Shown here one piece after another: positions 54,525 to 63,574 of a stretch of 64,000 nt of DNA. Below the pieces are notes generated by a model. That model ran no database searches. It saw only the letters and a list, made by a program, of their open reading frames with translations, and was not told the origin of the DNA. The translations under genes and the position numbers were made by a program. How positions within the stretch are numbered: position 1 is the stretch's first letter; the number at the start of each line of letters is the position of its first letter. Source of the stretch: CAVQBP01 sp963710745 (GTDB lineage: Bacteria > Bacteroidota > Ignavibacteria > Ignavibacteriales > Ignavibacteriaceae); contig CAVQBP010000016.1 in NCBI GenBank assembly GCA_963710745.1, positions 124,001-188,000 of the forward strand, given 5' to 3'.

Positions 54525-55994
54525 ATGTCTGAAAATATTATAAAAAATTTGGAACCAAAAATCTTATGGCAAAGATTTTACGAAATGACCCGTGTGCCGC
54601 GTCCTTCAAAAAAAGAAGAAAAAATTATAGAGCACATGAAGAACCTTTTAAAGGACCTTAATGTTGAATTCAAAGAGGATAATGTGGGAAATATTCTGGC
54701 AAAAGTTCCGGCAACTCCCGGCCTGGAAAATTCACCAACCGTTATTCTTCAGGGACATGTAGATATGGTTTGTGAAAAAAATAAAAGCAAGAATCATGAT
54801 TTTGAGAAAGATCCGATAGAATTGATTAAAGAAGACGGGTGGATAACTGCGGATGGAACAACTTTAGGAGGGGACAACGGGATAGGGGTTTCTGCTGCAC
54901 TCGCCGTTATTACCGATAAAGAGGTTGAGCATGGACCAATCGAAATTTTAATGACAGTTGATGAAGAAACCGGTATGACAGGCGCAAGTAATATCAATCC
55001 TGGGTTCATGACAGGAAAAATCCTTCTTAATATGGATTCTGAAGAAGAAGGAACTTTCTATGTCGGCTGTTCCGGCGGTATGGATACTGTTGCCGAATTT
55101 ACTATTGAAACTGAAAATACTCTGGAGAACTTTATTACTTATGAATTACTTGTTACCGGTTTAAAAGGCGGTCATTCAGGACTTGATATAGTTTCAGGCA
55201 GGGCAAATGCAATTAAATTATTAGCAAGGACTTTAAAAAATCTTGAACAGTTTGATTTTCATATTGCAAAAATCAGCGGAGGCAGTTTACGGAATGCTAT
55301 CCCAAGAGAAGCAGAAGCTGAAATTCTAATTAAACAGGAAGATGAATCAGAAATGAAGAAAATTTTAGGTGATTTAAAATCCCAATTCTTGAATGAATTT
55401 AAAAAGACCGACAGCAATTTAAATTTAATATTTAAGAAATCAGGTGAAAAGCCGGGCAAAGTGTTTACTAAAAATTTTAAAAAGAAAATAACAGATACTT
55501 TATTGGCTCTTCCTCATGGAGTAATTGCTATGAGCCAGGATATTCCTGATTTGGTTGAAACTTCTACGAACCTGGCTACTGTTGTTATGAATGATAGTAT
55601 ACTGCGGATTGATACTAGCCAGCGGAGTTCAATTAATAGTGCGAAACAATATGTAGTTAATAATGTAAAAGCAGTTCTTGAATTAGCAGGTGCAAATGTT
55701 AGAAACTCCGACGGTTATCCGGGCTGGAAACCAAACCTGGATTCTCAAATTCTGAAAGTTTCTAAAGATGTTTATAAAAAATTATTTAATAAAGAACCGG
55801 AGGTTAAAGCTATTCATGCCGGTCTGGAAACAGGGCTTCTCGGTGATAAAAATCCCGGTATTGATATGATCTCCTTTGGGCCAACCATTGTGGGTGCTCA
55901 TTCTCCTGATGAAAAAGTAAATATAGAGACCGTAGGAAAGTTTTATGAGCTTTTAAAAGGTATACTGAAGAGTATTGCGGTGAGTAAAAATTAG
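54525..55994 (+). CDS. pepD: Aminoacyl-histidine dipeptidase (M20 family)
   Basis: Cytosolic zinc dipeptidase (PepD, carnosinase-like) of 489 residues. Metal and catalytic residues are visible: 'ILQGHVDMVCEK' (His and Asp), 'TLGGDNGIGVSAALAV' (bridging Asp), 'VDEETGMTGA' (catalytic Glu and metal Glu), and the C-terminal 'FGPTIVGAHSPDEKV' (metal His). The inserted lid/dimerisation domain contains 'GLKGGHSGLDI'. There is no signal peptide. ATGGAGAAAAA before the ATG provides GGAG. Genes on both sides are unrelated. Confidence 0.93.
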   Translation: MSENIIKNLEPKILWQRFYEMTRVPRPSKKEEKIIEHMKNLLKDLNVEFKEDNVGNILAKVPATPGLENSPTVILQGHVDMVCEKNKSKNHDFEKDPIELIKEDGWITADGTTLGGDNGIGVSAALAVITDKEVEHGPIEILMTVDEETGMTGASNINPGFMTGKILLNMDSEEEGTFYVGCSGGMDTVAEFTIETENTLENFITYELLVTGLKGGHSGLDIVSGRANAIKLLARTLKNLEQFDFHIAKISGGSLRNAIPREAEAEILIKQEDESEMKKILGDLKSQFLNEFKKTDSNLNLIFKKSGEKPGKVFTKNFKKKITDTLLALPHGVIAMSQDIPDLVETSTNLATVVMNDSILRIDTSQRSSINSAKQYVVNNVKAVLELAGANVRNSDGYPGWKPNLDSQILKVSKDVYKKLFNKEPEVKAIHAGLETGLLGDKNPGIDMISFGPTIVGAHSPDEKVNIETVGKFYELLKGILKSIAVSKN

Positions 55995-56030
55995 AGTAAA
56001 AGCAGAAGGAATAAATATTTGTTATTTCAA

Positions 56031-56067
56031 CCCCGGTTCAATTTCGTTAAGCTAGAAGTAACCGGGG
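56031..56067. terminator. Hairpin between convergent pepD and SET genes
   Basis: Stem CCCCGGTT (56031-56038) / AACCGGGG (56060-56067), 8 GC-rich pairs in an AT-rich gap, with a 21-base loop that can pair further (TTC/GAA). There is no strong T tract. It could end transcripts from either side. Confidence 0.45.
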
Positions 56068-56189
56068 GAGAAATCTTATGTATTGGATGATTAAGACTTC
56101 TGAAAATGGATTTAATTCCCCTGGAATGATGATTTATAAATTTTTAGTAATTTCCTAACTATAATAAATAGTTCTCATTTAATATTAAA

Positions 56190-56615
56190 TTAAACAGCTT
56201 TACGGTAAATACACTTATCACAATTACAATATTCATAGATTTCATCATAACCGTAATCTATTGTAAGTTCCTCTCCTTTTTTGATATCTCTATAAGCAAT
56301 TAGATAAAGGCTTTCCTCATCCCTTTCAATAATATCACAGTTAAAATCGCAATTATGGTTCAAGTATTTTATTTTTTCTGTCATTGCTGTATCGATATAG
56401 CAATCATCGTTTATCCAGAATATATAAACATTGTCTTCTTCATTTTCTCTGCGAACACATTCATCAGCAGAAATAACATTCCCGGAAATAACCATAATTA
56501 TTTCGCCGGACGGAATATCAACAGAAGTGAATATTCCCTCACCGTGAATTTCAGATTCCATTACATATATATGATTTTCAAGAGTTACCTCTTCATTTAT
56601 TTTAAAATCAGTCAT
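56190..56615 (-). CDS. SET domain protein (putative lysine methyltransferase)
   Basis: Protein of 141 residues made almost entirely of a SET domain. It has 'GEGIFTSVDIPSGEIIMVIS' at the start, the pseudoknot motif 'IKYLNHNCDFNCDI' (Asn-His and Cys), 'DIKKGEELTIDYGYDE' with the catalytic Tyr, and a post-SET-like Cys cluster 'CNCDKC'. SET proteins use SAM to methylate lysines. Bacterial copies are scattered and their targets are mostly unknown (ribosomal or DNA-binding proteins in a few cases). It stands alone between pepD and yihY. Confidence 0.85.
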   Translation of the reverse strand: MTDFKINEEVTLENHIYVMESEIHGEGIFTSVDIPSGEIIMVISGNVISADECVRRENEEDNVYIFWINDDCYIDTAMTEKIKYLNHNCDFNCDIIERDEESLYLIAYRDIKKGEELTIDYGYDEIYEYCNCDKCIYRKAV

Positions 56616-56914
56616 ATAGTTAAAGTAAATTTTAATAAGTTGATAATTGATTTAAATTTCGGATGCTAATTTAAGTTAAATTATTGAAGATCAAAAGCTT
56701 ACATGTCATATTAAAGTTTTCTTTACTCAAACCTAATGTACTAAACTATATCACAAAAATTATAACTATTTTTGTCTGTATGATCCTGCTGCTTTTATAA
56801 TTTTATTTATTTATTAATTTATTAGAAAATAATCCCGTTAAAAAGGGAGGCTGGTTTTAAATATGAAAAGTTTGCTTAATAAATTGATATTACAAAAATA
56901 TATTTAGCAAGTCT
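56616..56914. other. Gap between divergent SET and yihY genes, with a short leader ORF
   Basis: It holds a promoter (56772-56801), a small stem TCCC/GGGA (56833-56848) and a 14-codon frame at 56863-56907 (starting Met-Lys-Ser-Leu-Leu) with GGGAGG upstream. That frame ends 7 bases before the yihY ATG. Confidence 0.4.
56772..56801 (+). promoter_or_regulatory. Sigma70-type promoter for yihY
   Basis: TTGTCT (56772-56777), 18 bases, consensus TATAAT (56796-56801), with a leader of about 105 bases. Confidence 0.5.
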
Positions 56915-57853
56915 ATGAAGCTGAAGCCGAAAAGCATCTGGAATTTCATTAAAGATGTATTTGAAAAATTTATTGATGATAAAGCTCCTAAATTAGGAGC
57001 TGCCTTGTCATTTTATACATTATTCTCATTGGCTCCCTTATTAATTATTGCGATTTCAGTAGCCGGATCAATATTCGGAAGGAGAGCAGCCAGAGGTGAA
57101 ATTGTAGGACAAATAAAATCACTTGTAGGTGAAGAAGGCGCCAGACTTGTCCAGACTACATTAAGAAATGCTCACCTCGGACATGAAAGCGGAATTGCAT
57201 TAATTATCAGTATTGTAACTTTAATCATTGGTTCAACAATTGTATTTGTTGACCTTCAGGAATCGCTTGATATGGTATGGAAAGTAAAACCAAAACCGGG
57301 ACGGGGTATGATAAAAGGACTTCTGAAAGATCGTGTTCGTTCTTTTGCCGTTGTTATCGGGACAGGCTTTTTGCTGCTGGTCTCCTTAATTGTAAGTGCT
57401 CTTATATCTGCAATAAATAATTATGTGAGCGAGCAGTTTTTTGAACTGCCGGTTTATTATTTGCAAATATCAAATTTATTTGTTTCACTTTTTATAATAT
57501 TTCTGCTCTTTATGATGTTATTCAAATTTCTGCCTGATGTGGACATACAGTGGAAGCATGTCTGGGTCGGAGCTTTGGTAACTGCAGTTCTTTTTGTTCT
57601 CGGAAAATATTTAATAGGTTTATATTTGGGTACAAGTACCTTAAGCTCTACCTATGGAGCTGCGGGTTCGCTTGTTATTCTGCTTCTTTGGGTTTATTAT
57701 TCATCGCAAATTCTTTTCCTTGGTGCAGAATTTACACAGGTTTATGTAGAAAAATACGGTAAAGGAATTCGGCCCAACCAAAAATTTATGAAGTACCATG
57801 ATGAAACTGCAGCAGCGGAAGCCGTCGATAAAGTCAATAAGACTAGTCAATAG
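56915..57853 (+). CDS. YihY/BrkB family inner-membrane protein
   Basis: Membrane protein of 312 residues with about six helices. Family marks are 'DDKAPKLGAALSFYTLFSLA' at 22-41, 'VDLQESLDMVWKVKPKPGRG' and the conserved 'TSTLSSTYGAAGSLVILLLW' followed by 'YYSSQILFLGAEFTQVY'. Once misnamed ribonuclease BN, the family is of uncertain function (virulence factor BrkB-like, possible transporter). Its 3' end overlaps the MutS-like gene on the other strand by 11 bases. Confidence 0.9.
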   Translation: MKLKPKSIWNFIKDVFEKFIDDKAPKLGAALSFYTLFSLAPLLIIAISVAGSIFGRRAARGEIVGQIKSLVGEEGARLVQTTLRNAHLGHESGIALIISIVTLIIGSTIVFVDLQESLDMVWKVKPKPGRGMIKGLLKDRVRSFAVVIGTGFLLLVSLIVSALISAINNYVSEQFFELPVYYLQISNLFVSLFIIFLLFMMLFKFLPDVDIQWKHVWVGALVTAVLFVLGKYLIGLYLGTSTLSSTYGAAGSLVILLLWVYYSSQILFLGAEFTQVYVEKYGKGIRPNQKFMKYHDETAAAEAVDKVNKTSQ

Positions 57854-59672
57854 GAAGACCTTCAAGTTTCATAATTTTTAAAGCATTTGTTGTAGGGCTT
57901 GGACCTTTAATTATTTTGTACTTAAATAACATTTTGCTGTCAATAATTTCCTCCTTAAAATGATAATTAAAAATTCCCGGAATTTCATCTTCAAGTTTGA
58001 TCAGTTCCAGGTCATGGGTTGAAATTATCCCCGTGCAATTCTTCCCGGCTAATGCCTTTATATAAGATTGACTTCCGATTAATCTCTCCTTATTATTTGT
58101 GCCTTTGAATATCTCATCAATAAGAAAAAATATAGGAACCGTGCTTTCTTTATTTAATTCAGTCAGAAGGTTTTTTAACCGTTTTACTTCAGCATAAAAA
58201 TAAGATATCCCGTCAATTACTGAATCTGTGATATTTATTGATGTAAAAATCCTGAATAAGCCGGTGCTTAAACTCGCCGCATTTACAACACTACCCGAAA
58301 AAGCAAGAGCAAGGTTCATCCCGATTGTTTTTAAAAATGTACTTTTACCCGACATATTTGAGCCGGTTATAATAATAACTTCTCCTCTTATATTTATTCT
58401 GAAATCGTTAGGGACAGTTTTCTGGAATGGTATTAACGGGTGTGCAATATTTTTTGCATCAAATATATTTTCGTCTTTTTGTATTGTCTCTTTTATATCA
58501 GGAAAAGTATACTCAGGATTTAAATAAGCAAAATTAGCCATTGATATTAATGCTTCAAGCGTATACCAGGTTTCAAGCCAGACAGGCATCTGCTCCGATA
58601 GTTCCTTTTTTATTTTTTCAAGCTTGTAAGCCTGGAAAAAATCCCAGGGAAACATAACATTGAGTACAAGCCTGGTTAAAGGATTTTTCTGGAAACCTGA
58701 AAGAAATATCAGCCTGTCAATCTTTTTAAAATATGTTGTAGGAGATTTTCCGCTGCCGGTAAAAGACGAACACAGACTCTTTAAATTTTTATTCCTTCCG
58801 TACCGATATTCTTCAAGGAATTTTAGAATTGCATAAAACTTCCCGATATCTTCTGCAAGGGTTAATGATTTATCTAAAAGTTCACTTATATATTTTGAAT
58901 TTGTATAGTAAACAAAAGCCAGTAACAAGATTGTAGCCGGCCATAATACATAAGAAATATCAAAAACTGCCAGCAGAATAAAAACAATGTTAAGAGGAAT
59001 TAGAAATGATAGTATAGTTAGGATTTTTTTAAGTGGAACTAGATTGGATTTTTCCATTAACCAATCCAGGAGCTTTTTACCGTACAATTCTTTTTTGGTT
59101 ACCATGTTTGAATTTAAAAGAAGCTTCTCCCTGAATTTTGTTAAAGGAATCAATTCCCTGATAATACTTTGACGTTTAATTATTTCATCGAAAGAAGGAA
59201 TTGCATTCGTCAGCCAATCCAATAATTTAAGACTTCCTTCTGTAGTAACTGAAGCATCCATTAAACGGTGAATCGAATATTCACCTGATATATTCAGATC
59301 CGATTCAAACTGATGTGAATTGTTCCTTTTATTTATACGTTTGACGGGCAGATTTTTCCAGTCAATTTTTATCCTCGCGAGGTTAGTTGATTTTATGTCA
59401 ATCCATATCCTTTGTTTCCTGATTCCCTTATCAATTGCGTTATGGAACATAGTAAATATTCCGAAAGTTACCAGCACCAACACTGCAAAGGCTAATACAA
59501 AATGAATAGCCAGATAAAAGTAAGATATAAAAAAAAGAATTATACCTGATAAAAGAATGATTGCTTTTATAGTTCCTAATTTCCTGCTTCTTTTTTCGAG
59601 CTTTATCAGTCTTTCCTTAAACCGTTTTATCTGGTCTTCAATTTGTTTTAATCTTGAATTTTGTAAATTCAT
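57843..59672 (-). CDS. Membrane-tethered MutS-like ATPase
   Basis: Protein of 609 residues with a coiled-coil start (1-33), two membrane helices (about 36-76), another hydrophobic pair near 220-260, a helical MutS core-like region, and a C-terminal MutS ATPase domain. The Walker A is 'ITGSNMSGKSTFLKTIGMNL', and 'FLIDEIFKGTNNKER' carries Walker B and the signature; 'GIISTHDLELIKLEDE' is the D-loop/His region. The mismatch-recognition and connector domains of MutS1 are absent, as is the Smr domain of MutS2. Such membrane-anchored MutS homologues occur in Bacteroidota-type genomes without a known role. It overlaps yihY by 11 bases tail to tail. Confidence 0.82.
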   Translation of the reverse strand: MNLQNSRLKQIEDQIKRFKERLIKLEKRSRKLGTIKAIILLSGIILFFISYFYLAIHFVLAFAVLVLVTFGIFTMFHNAIDKGIRKQRIWIDIKSTNLARIKIDWKNLPVKRINKRNNSHQFESDLNISGEYSIHRLMDASVTTEGSLKLLDWLTNAIPSFDEIIKRQSIIRELIPLTKFREKLLLNSNMVTKKELYGKKLLDWLMEKSNLVPLKKILTILSFLIPLNIVFILLAVFDISYVLWPATILLLAFVYYTNSKYISELLDKSLTLAEDIGKFYAILKFLEEYRYGRNKNLKSLCSSFTGSGKSPTTYFKKIDRLIFLSGFQKNPLTRLVLNVMFPWDFFQAYKLEKIKKELSEQMPVWLETWYTLEALISMANFAYLNPEYTFPDIKETIQKDENIFDAKNIAHPLIPFQKTVPNDFRINIRGEVIIITGSNMSGKSTFLKTIGMNLALAFSGSVVNAASLSTGLFRIFTSINITDSVIDGISYFYAEVKRLKNLLTELNKESTVPIFFLIDEIFKGTNNKERLIGSQSYIKALAGKNCTGIISTHDLELIKLEDEIPGIFNYHFKEEIIDSKMLFKYKIIKGPSPTTNALKIMKLEGLPID

Positions 59673-59723
59673 TTTGTGAAAATTTAATGTGAAGAAATTA
59701 TTACTTCAAATATAAAAGAGCGC

Positions 59724-59752
59724 CTTATAAAATGATATATTTATTTAAACAA
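59724..59752 (-). promoter_or_regulatory. Sigma70-type promoter for the MutS-like gene
   Basis: Minus strand: TTGTTT (59747-59752), 17 bases, TATAAG (59724-59729), about 52 bases before the ATG. Confidence 0.45.
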
Positions 59753-59868
59753 TAGATGGATAATGCATAATCTTAATCATTATTAATATCCACTTCTTAT
59801 TATTGATAAAAAGTTTAATTTAGTAACAACCTCCGGGAGTTTTTCGAGCAGTTAGAGAAAGGAAAAAA

Positions 59869-60432
59869 GTGGGATTAGGAGACATCTTTTTAATCGTTTG
59901 TTTCTGCTGGGTCGCTTCTGAAACCCTTTTACTGGTTTTACGCAGATCTAAAACAGGAAGCCAGGATAAAGATTCAGGATTTCTTAAGTGGTTAAATATT
60001 GTAATATATACATCTGTTTTTGGAGGTGTATTTATTGCCTATACAAGGTACGGGCATATTGAAAATTATCCGTATTTTCTTCGGATTGCTGGTCTTGTTT
60101 TCATTTTATTAGGATTAGCAATTCGTTGGATTTCTATATTAACATTACACAGGTTTTTTACAGTTGATGTTTCAATACAGGCAGATCATAAAATTATTCA
60201 ATCAGGTATATATAAATATTTGCGCCATCCTTCTTATACTGGTATGCTGCTTTCATTTTTTGGATTAGGAATAAGTTTAAATAATTGGATTTCATTTTGT
60301 GTTATACTTTTCCCGATTCTATATATTTTACTTAAAAGGATTAAAATAGAAGAACAGGTATTGAATAGTTCATTTGGAAATGACTATTTAATTTATAGTA
60401 ATAATACGTGGAGATTAATTCCCTGGATCTGA
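59869..60432 (+). CDS. Isoprenylcysteine carboxyl methyltransferase (ICMT/PEMT)-like membrane protein
   Basis: Integral membrane methyltransferase-like protein of 187 residues, started at GTG 59869 with AAGGA upstream. It has four to five hydrophobic helices and the family core 'GIYKYLRHPSYTGMLLSFFG', followed by the C-terminal 'KRIKIEEQVLNSSFGNDYL' with its Glu-Glu pair. Bacterial relatives methylate lipids, isoprenoid carboxyls or phospholipid head groups; the substrate here is not indicated by context. It is divergent from the MutS-like gene and convergent with the flavoprotein gene. Confidence 0.8.
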   Translation: MGLGDIFLIVCFCWVASETLLLVLRRSKTGSQDKDSGFLKWLNIVIYTSVFGGVFIAYTRYGHIENYPYFLRIAGLVFILLGLAIRWISILTLHRFFTVDVSIQADHKIIQSGIYKYLRHPSYTGMLLSFFGLGISLNNWISFCVILFPILYILLKRIKIEEQVLNSSFGNDYLIYSNNTWRLIPWI

Positions 60433-60489
60433 TTAATTTCCGAAATTGAAATTGTCCCCTGATTTTTTTGAAGATTATTGATACCTGGA

Positions 60490-62151
60490 TTAATTTCCCT
60501 CAAGGTATTCATGAACCAGCTTGATTGCCATAGCTCCTTCACCTACTGCGGAAGCTACCCGGTTCATTGCGCCGGCCCTAACGTCACCTGCAGAAAAAAT
60601 TCCCGGAAGACAGGTCTCAAGAGGGTAAGGATCGCGATCAAGTTTCCACATCTTTTTAAAATTTTCAGATTTTAATAAATCCCTGCCCGTTTCAATAAAA
60701 CCTTTTTGATCTTTAAAAATATTCAGTTTAATCCAATCGGTTACAGGTCTGGCGCCGATGAAAATAAATAAAGCTCCTGCCTCACTGGTTTTTCTTTCAC
60801 CGGATATAATATTTTCTACTGTAATACATTCAAGTCTTTTATCCCCGATAGCTTCGGCGACAATAGAATTAGTGACTAAAGATATATTGCTTGCTTTATT
60901 AATTTGCTCAATGAGATAGTGCGACATTGTTGAATCGAGAGAGCTTTTCCTGATTACAATAAAAACATTCTTTGCAAACCCGGAAAGGTACATAGCAGCC
61001 TGCCCGGCAGAATTACCTCCGCCCACTATAAAAACATTTTTTTCTTTGCACGAATGTGCTTCAGCGGTTGCTGAACCATAATAGATCCCTGCACCGGTCA
61101 GCTCATTTATTCCCTTGGTGTCCAAAGTCCTGTAATCGACACCTGTGGATATGATTATTGAACGTGTTTTTATCTGCAGTCCGTTTGAAAGAGACAAAAT
61201 TTTATATTTATCTTGAGTGCTTATTTCAATTACCTGGCAGGGTGAAAGAAGCTCCACACCGAATCTTGAAACCTGAGTTAAAGCTCTGCGGGTAAGATCG
61301 GCGCCTGAAAGTCCTGAAGGGAATCCAAGATAATTTTCAATTCTTGAACTTGTGCCGGCCTGGCCTCCGGGAGCTTTTTTCTCTATCATAAGTGTTTTGA
61401 GCCCCTCCGTACCGCCGTAAACTGCGGCTGCCAAACCTGCCGGTCCGGCACCAATAATCACTACATCATAAAATTCTTCCAATACAGTTGATTTCAATCC
61501 AATCTTTGCAGCTATACCAATCTCGTCTGGATTTTTTAATATGCTGCCATCCTCAAATAAAATCGCCGGTAAATCATTGGATTCAATCTTATGCAAATTT
61601 AAAAGCTTTTCAGCATCTTTATTTAATTCTACATCAAGCCATTTGTAAGGGATTAAATTGCCGGTTAAAAAATCTTTTATTCTATGTGACAATGGTGACC
61701 ATTGATAGCCGATGATTTTTATTCCCTCAAATTCGGGAATAAAGTTATTCTGCCAATCTTCAAGAAGATCATTTAATACAGGATAGAGCTTTTCTTCGGG
61801 TGGATTCCATGGTTTAAGAAGATAATAATCCAGTCTTAAATTATTGATTGCCTTTATTGCCGTATCAATATCCGAATAAGCTGTCAATAATACTTTTTTT
61901 GCATTAGGGAAAAATTCGCTGGCTTTTTCAATGAATATGGTTCCTTCCATCTGAGGCATGCGCTGGTCGGAAATAAAAAGGGCAACTTCTTCATTTTTTA
62001 ATTTTAATTCTTTAACAGATTCAAGTGCTTCGACAGCTGAATCGGTAGCAAGCACTTTATAATCCTCACGGAATTTATTACGAACATCTCTCTGGATAGC
62101 TCTCAATACCTGGCTGTCATCATCAATTACTATTATAAATGGAAGCTTCAT
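60490..62151 (-). CDS. Response regulator fused to a thioredoxin-reductase-like flavoprotein lacking redox cysteines
   Basis: Three domains in 553 residues. Residues 1-130 are a receiver domain with acidic pocket Asp10-12, phospho-acceptor Asp62 ('FISDQRMP'), Thr90 and Lys113. Residues 140-220 look like a thioredoxin/glutaredoxin fold, but where a CxxC would be they read 'QWSPLSHRI' (151-155). Residues 225-553 are a TrxB-type pyridine nucleotide-disulfide oxidoreductase with FAD loop 'IIGAGPAGLAAA' (233-244), NADPH loop 'GGGNSAGQAA' (377-386) and 'SAGDVR'; the active-site CxxC is replaced by 'SATA' (360-363). It is thus probably an NAD(P)H-dependent flavin switch rather than a disulfide reductase. 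It overlaps the kinase gene by 29 bases and is its likely partner. Confidence 0.85.
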   Translation of the reverse strand: MKLPFIIVIDDDSQVLRAIQRDVRNKFREDYKVLATDSAVEALESVKELKLKNEEVALFISDQRMPQMEGTIFIEKASEFFPNAKKVLLTAYSDIDTAIKAINNLRLDYYLLKPWNPPEEKLYPVLNDLLEDWQNNFIPEFEGIKIIGYQWSPLSHRIKDFLTGNLIPYKWLDVELNKDAEKLLNLHKIESNDLPAILFEDGSILKNPDEIGIAAKIGLKSTVLEEFYDVVIIGAGPAGLAAAVYGGTEGLKTLMIEKKAPGGQAGTSSRIENYLGFPSGLSGADLTRRALTQVSRFGVELLSPCQVIEISTQDKYKILSLSNGLQIKTRSIIISTGVDYRTLDTKGINELTGAGIYYGSATAEAHSCKEKNVFIVGGGNSAGQAAMYLSGFAKNVFIVIRKSSLDSTMSHYLIEQINKASNISLVTNSIVAEAIGDKRLECITVENIISGERKTSEAGALFIFIGARPVTDWIKLNIFKDQKGFIETGRDLLKSENFKKMWKLDRDPYPLETCLPGIFSAGDVRAGAMNRVASAVGEGAMAIKLVHEYLEGN

Positions 62152-63574
62152 CTTTTATCTCTTCTGATAATTCTTGAGAAACCGGTATATAAATAACAAA
62201 TTCAGTCTTGCCGGGGATAGAATTTACTTTTATTTCACCGTTATGGTGGGCAATCACATTTTTTACAATATCGAGCCCTATTCCCGTTCCTTCTCCAACT
62301 TTTTTAGTTGTAAAGAAAGGATCGAATATGCGCGAAAGTATTTCTTTGGGAATACCGGCACCATTGTCAGTAACCCTTATGGTTAAGCTTTTGTTATCGC
62401 ATTCTGTTTCAATTATAATTTCACCATCCTGCTGTAAAGCATAGATGGCATTATCAATAATATTTGTCCATACCTGGTTTAATTCCCCGATATAAACTTC
62501 AACTTCCGGTAAATCTTTACAAAATATTTTTTTTATTCTGATATTTTTCTCCCGGATTTTATATCCGAGAAGAATCAGGGTATCTTCAATGTCTTTGTGA
62601 ATATTAGTTTTGTAAAGATCTCCTGCTCTATCCATATGTACATGTGATTTTATAGCATCTACCAGCATTGTTATACGTTCTGAAGCATTTGCAAGATCTT
62701 TTATTAACCGTTCCGAGCTTAACAGATTTTCAAGCCAGTTAAGAATATTTTGAAATGCCTCAATATCGATGCTTCCAAGAATTTCATCCAAATCAGCTGC
62801 TGAAAAGCCTGCATCAGTTAATGTCTCTGCCGCTTCATTTGTGTTATCAATTCCTCTCTCACTCAGCCAATCATTTAATTCATCTTCCTTCTGAATACGT
62901 TGAAGCGGTGTAATTTTAATTGTTGCAGTTTCTTTGGTATTTGCTGTTTCATGGATGCGTTTTATAATGCCGGGTGTAATGTTACATTTCAACAACGCTT
63001 CGGTAAGAGCAAAATTCTGTTTCCATCTTTTATCCAGCTCTTCGGAAATCCTGTCGATTGCAGACGCAGGGTTGTTCATTTCATGTGCAATTCCGGCTGC
63101 AAGCTTACCAAGCGCACTAACTTTTTCCTGCTGCATTTGCGTCGTAGCAAAAGCACGGGCTCTTTCAGTCATATAACCAATTAAACGCTGTATAAAAGCC
63201 GGATTGAGCTGTTCCAATTCTTGGAAATATTTTTTATGCAGCTTAAGTGTACATACTTTTCCCACTGCATAAGAATTTCCCGGTGAGTTTTTCAGTCTTG
63301 AGTATGGCAGTAATCCGCTCACACTCCCGGTAATTTCATCGTTTTCAACACTATGGTAATAAACCAGTTTTCCATTTACATTCATATAAAAATTCATTCT
63401 ACCTTCCAGAAAGAAGATCATTTCATCAATAGGTTCACCGGTTTTGATGATCGTATCTCCATCATCATATTCTTCATATTCTGCCCGTTTTAAAATCCAG
63501 TTTAGATGCTCATCAGGTAATTCCTTCAAAGCAACAACTTTTTTTAACTTATCTATTGTTACAGATTGATTCAT
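62123..63574 (-). CDS. Cyclic-nucleotide-binding-domain histidine kinase
   Basis: Cytosolic sensor kinase of 483 residues without membrane helices. Residues about 10-135 form a cNMP-binding/Crp-like sensor domain ('DGDTIIKTGEPIDEMIFFLE', 'NDEITGSVSGLLPYS'). A dimerisation/phosphotransfer helix has H-box 'GIAHEMNNPASAIDR' with His164. A helical insert follows, and then the HATPase domain with N-box 'NIIDNAIYAL', G1 'VTDNGAGIPK', F-box 'FDPFFTTKKV' and G2 'GEGTGIGLDIVKN'. Whether it binds a cyclic nucleotide is unclear. Its stop lies within the start of the REC-flavoprotein gene, so kinase and regulator are translationally coupled. Confidence 0.9.
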   Translation of the reverse strand: MNQSVTIDKLKKVVALKELPDEHLNWILKRAEYEEYDDGDTIIKTGEPIDEMIFFLEGRMNFYMNVNGKLVYYHSVENDEITGSVSGLLPYSRLKNSPGNSYAVGKVCTLKLHKKYFQELEQLNPAFIQRLIGYMTERARAFATTQMQQEKVSALGKLAAGIAHEMNNPASAIDRISEELDKRWKQNFALTEALLKCNITPGIIKRIHETANTKETATIKITPLQRIQKEDELNDWLSERGIDNTNEAAETLTDAGFSAADLDEILGSIDIEAFQNILNWLENLLSSERLIKDLANASERITMLVDAIKSHVHMDRAGDLYKTNIHKDIEDTLILLGYKIREKNIRIKKIFCKDLPEVEVYIGELNQVWTNIIDNAIYALQQDGEIIIETECDNKSLTIRVTDNGAGIPKEILSRIFDPFFTTKKVGEGTGIGLDIVKNVIAHHNGEIKVNSIPGKTEFVIYIPVSQELSEEIKDEASIYNSN

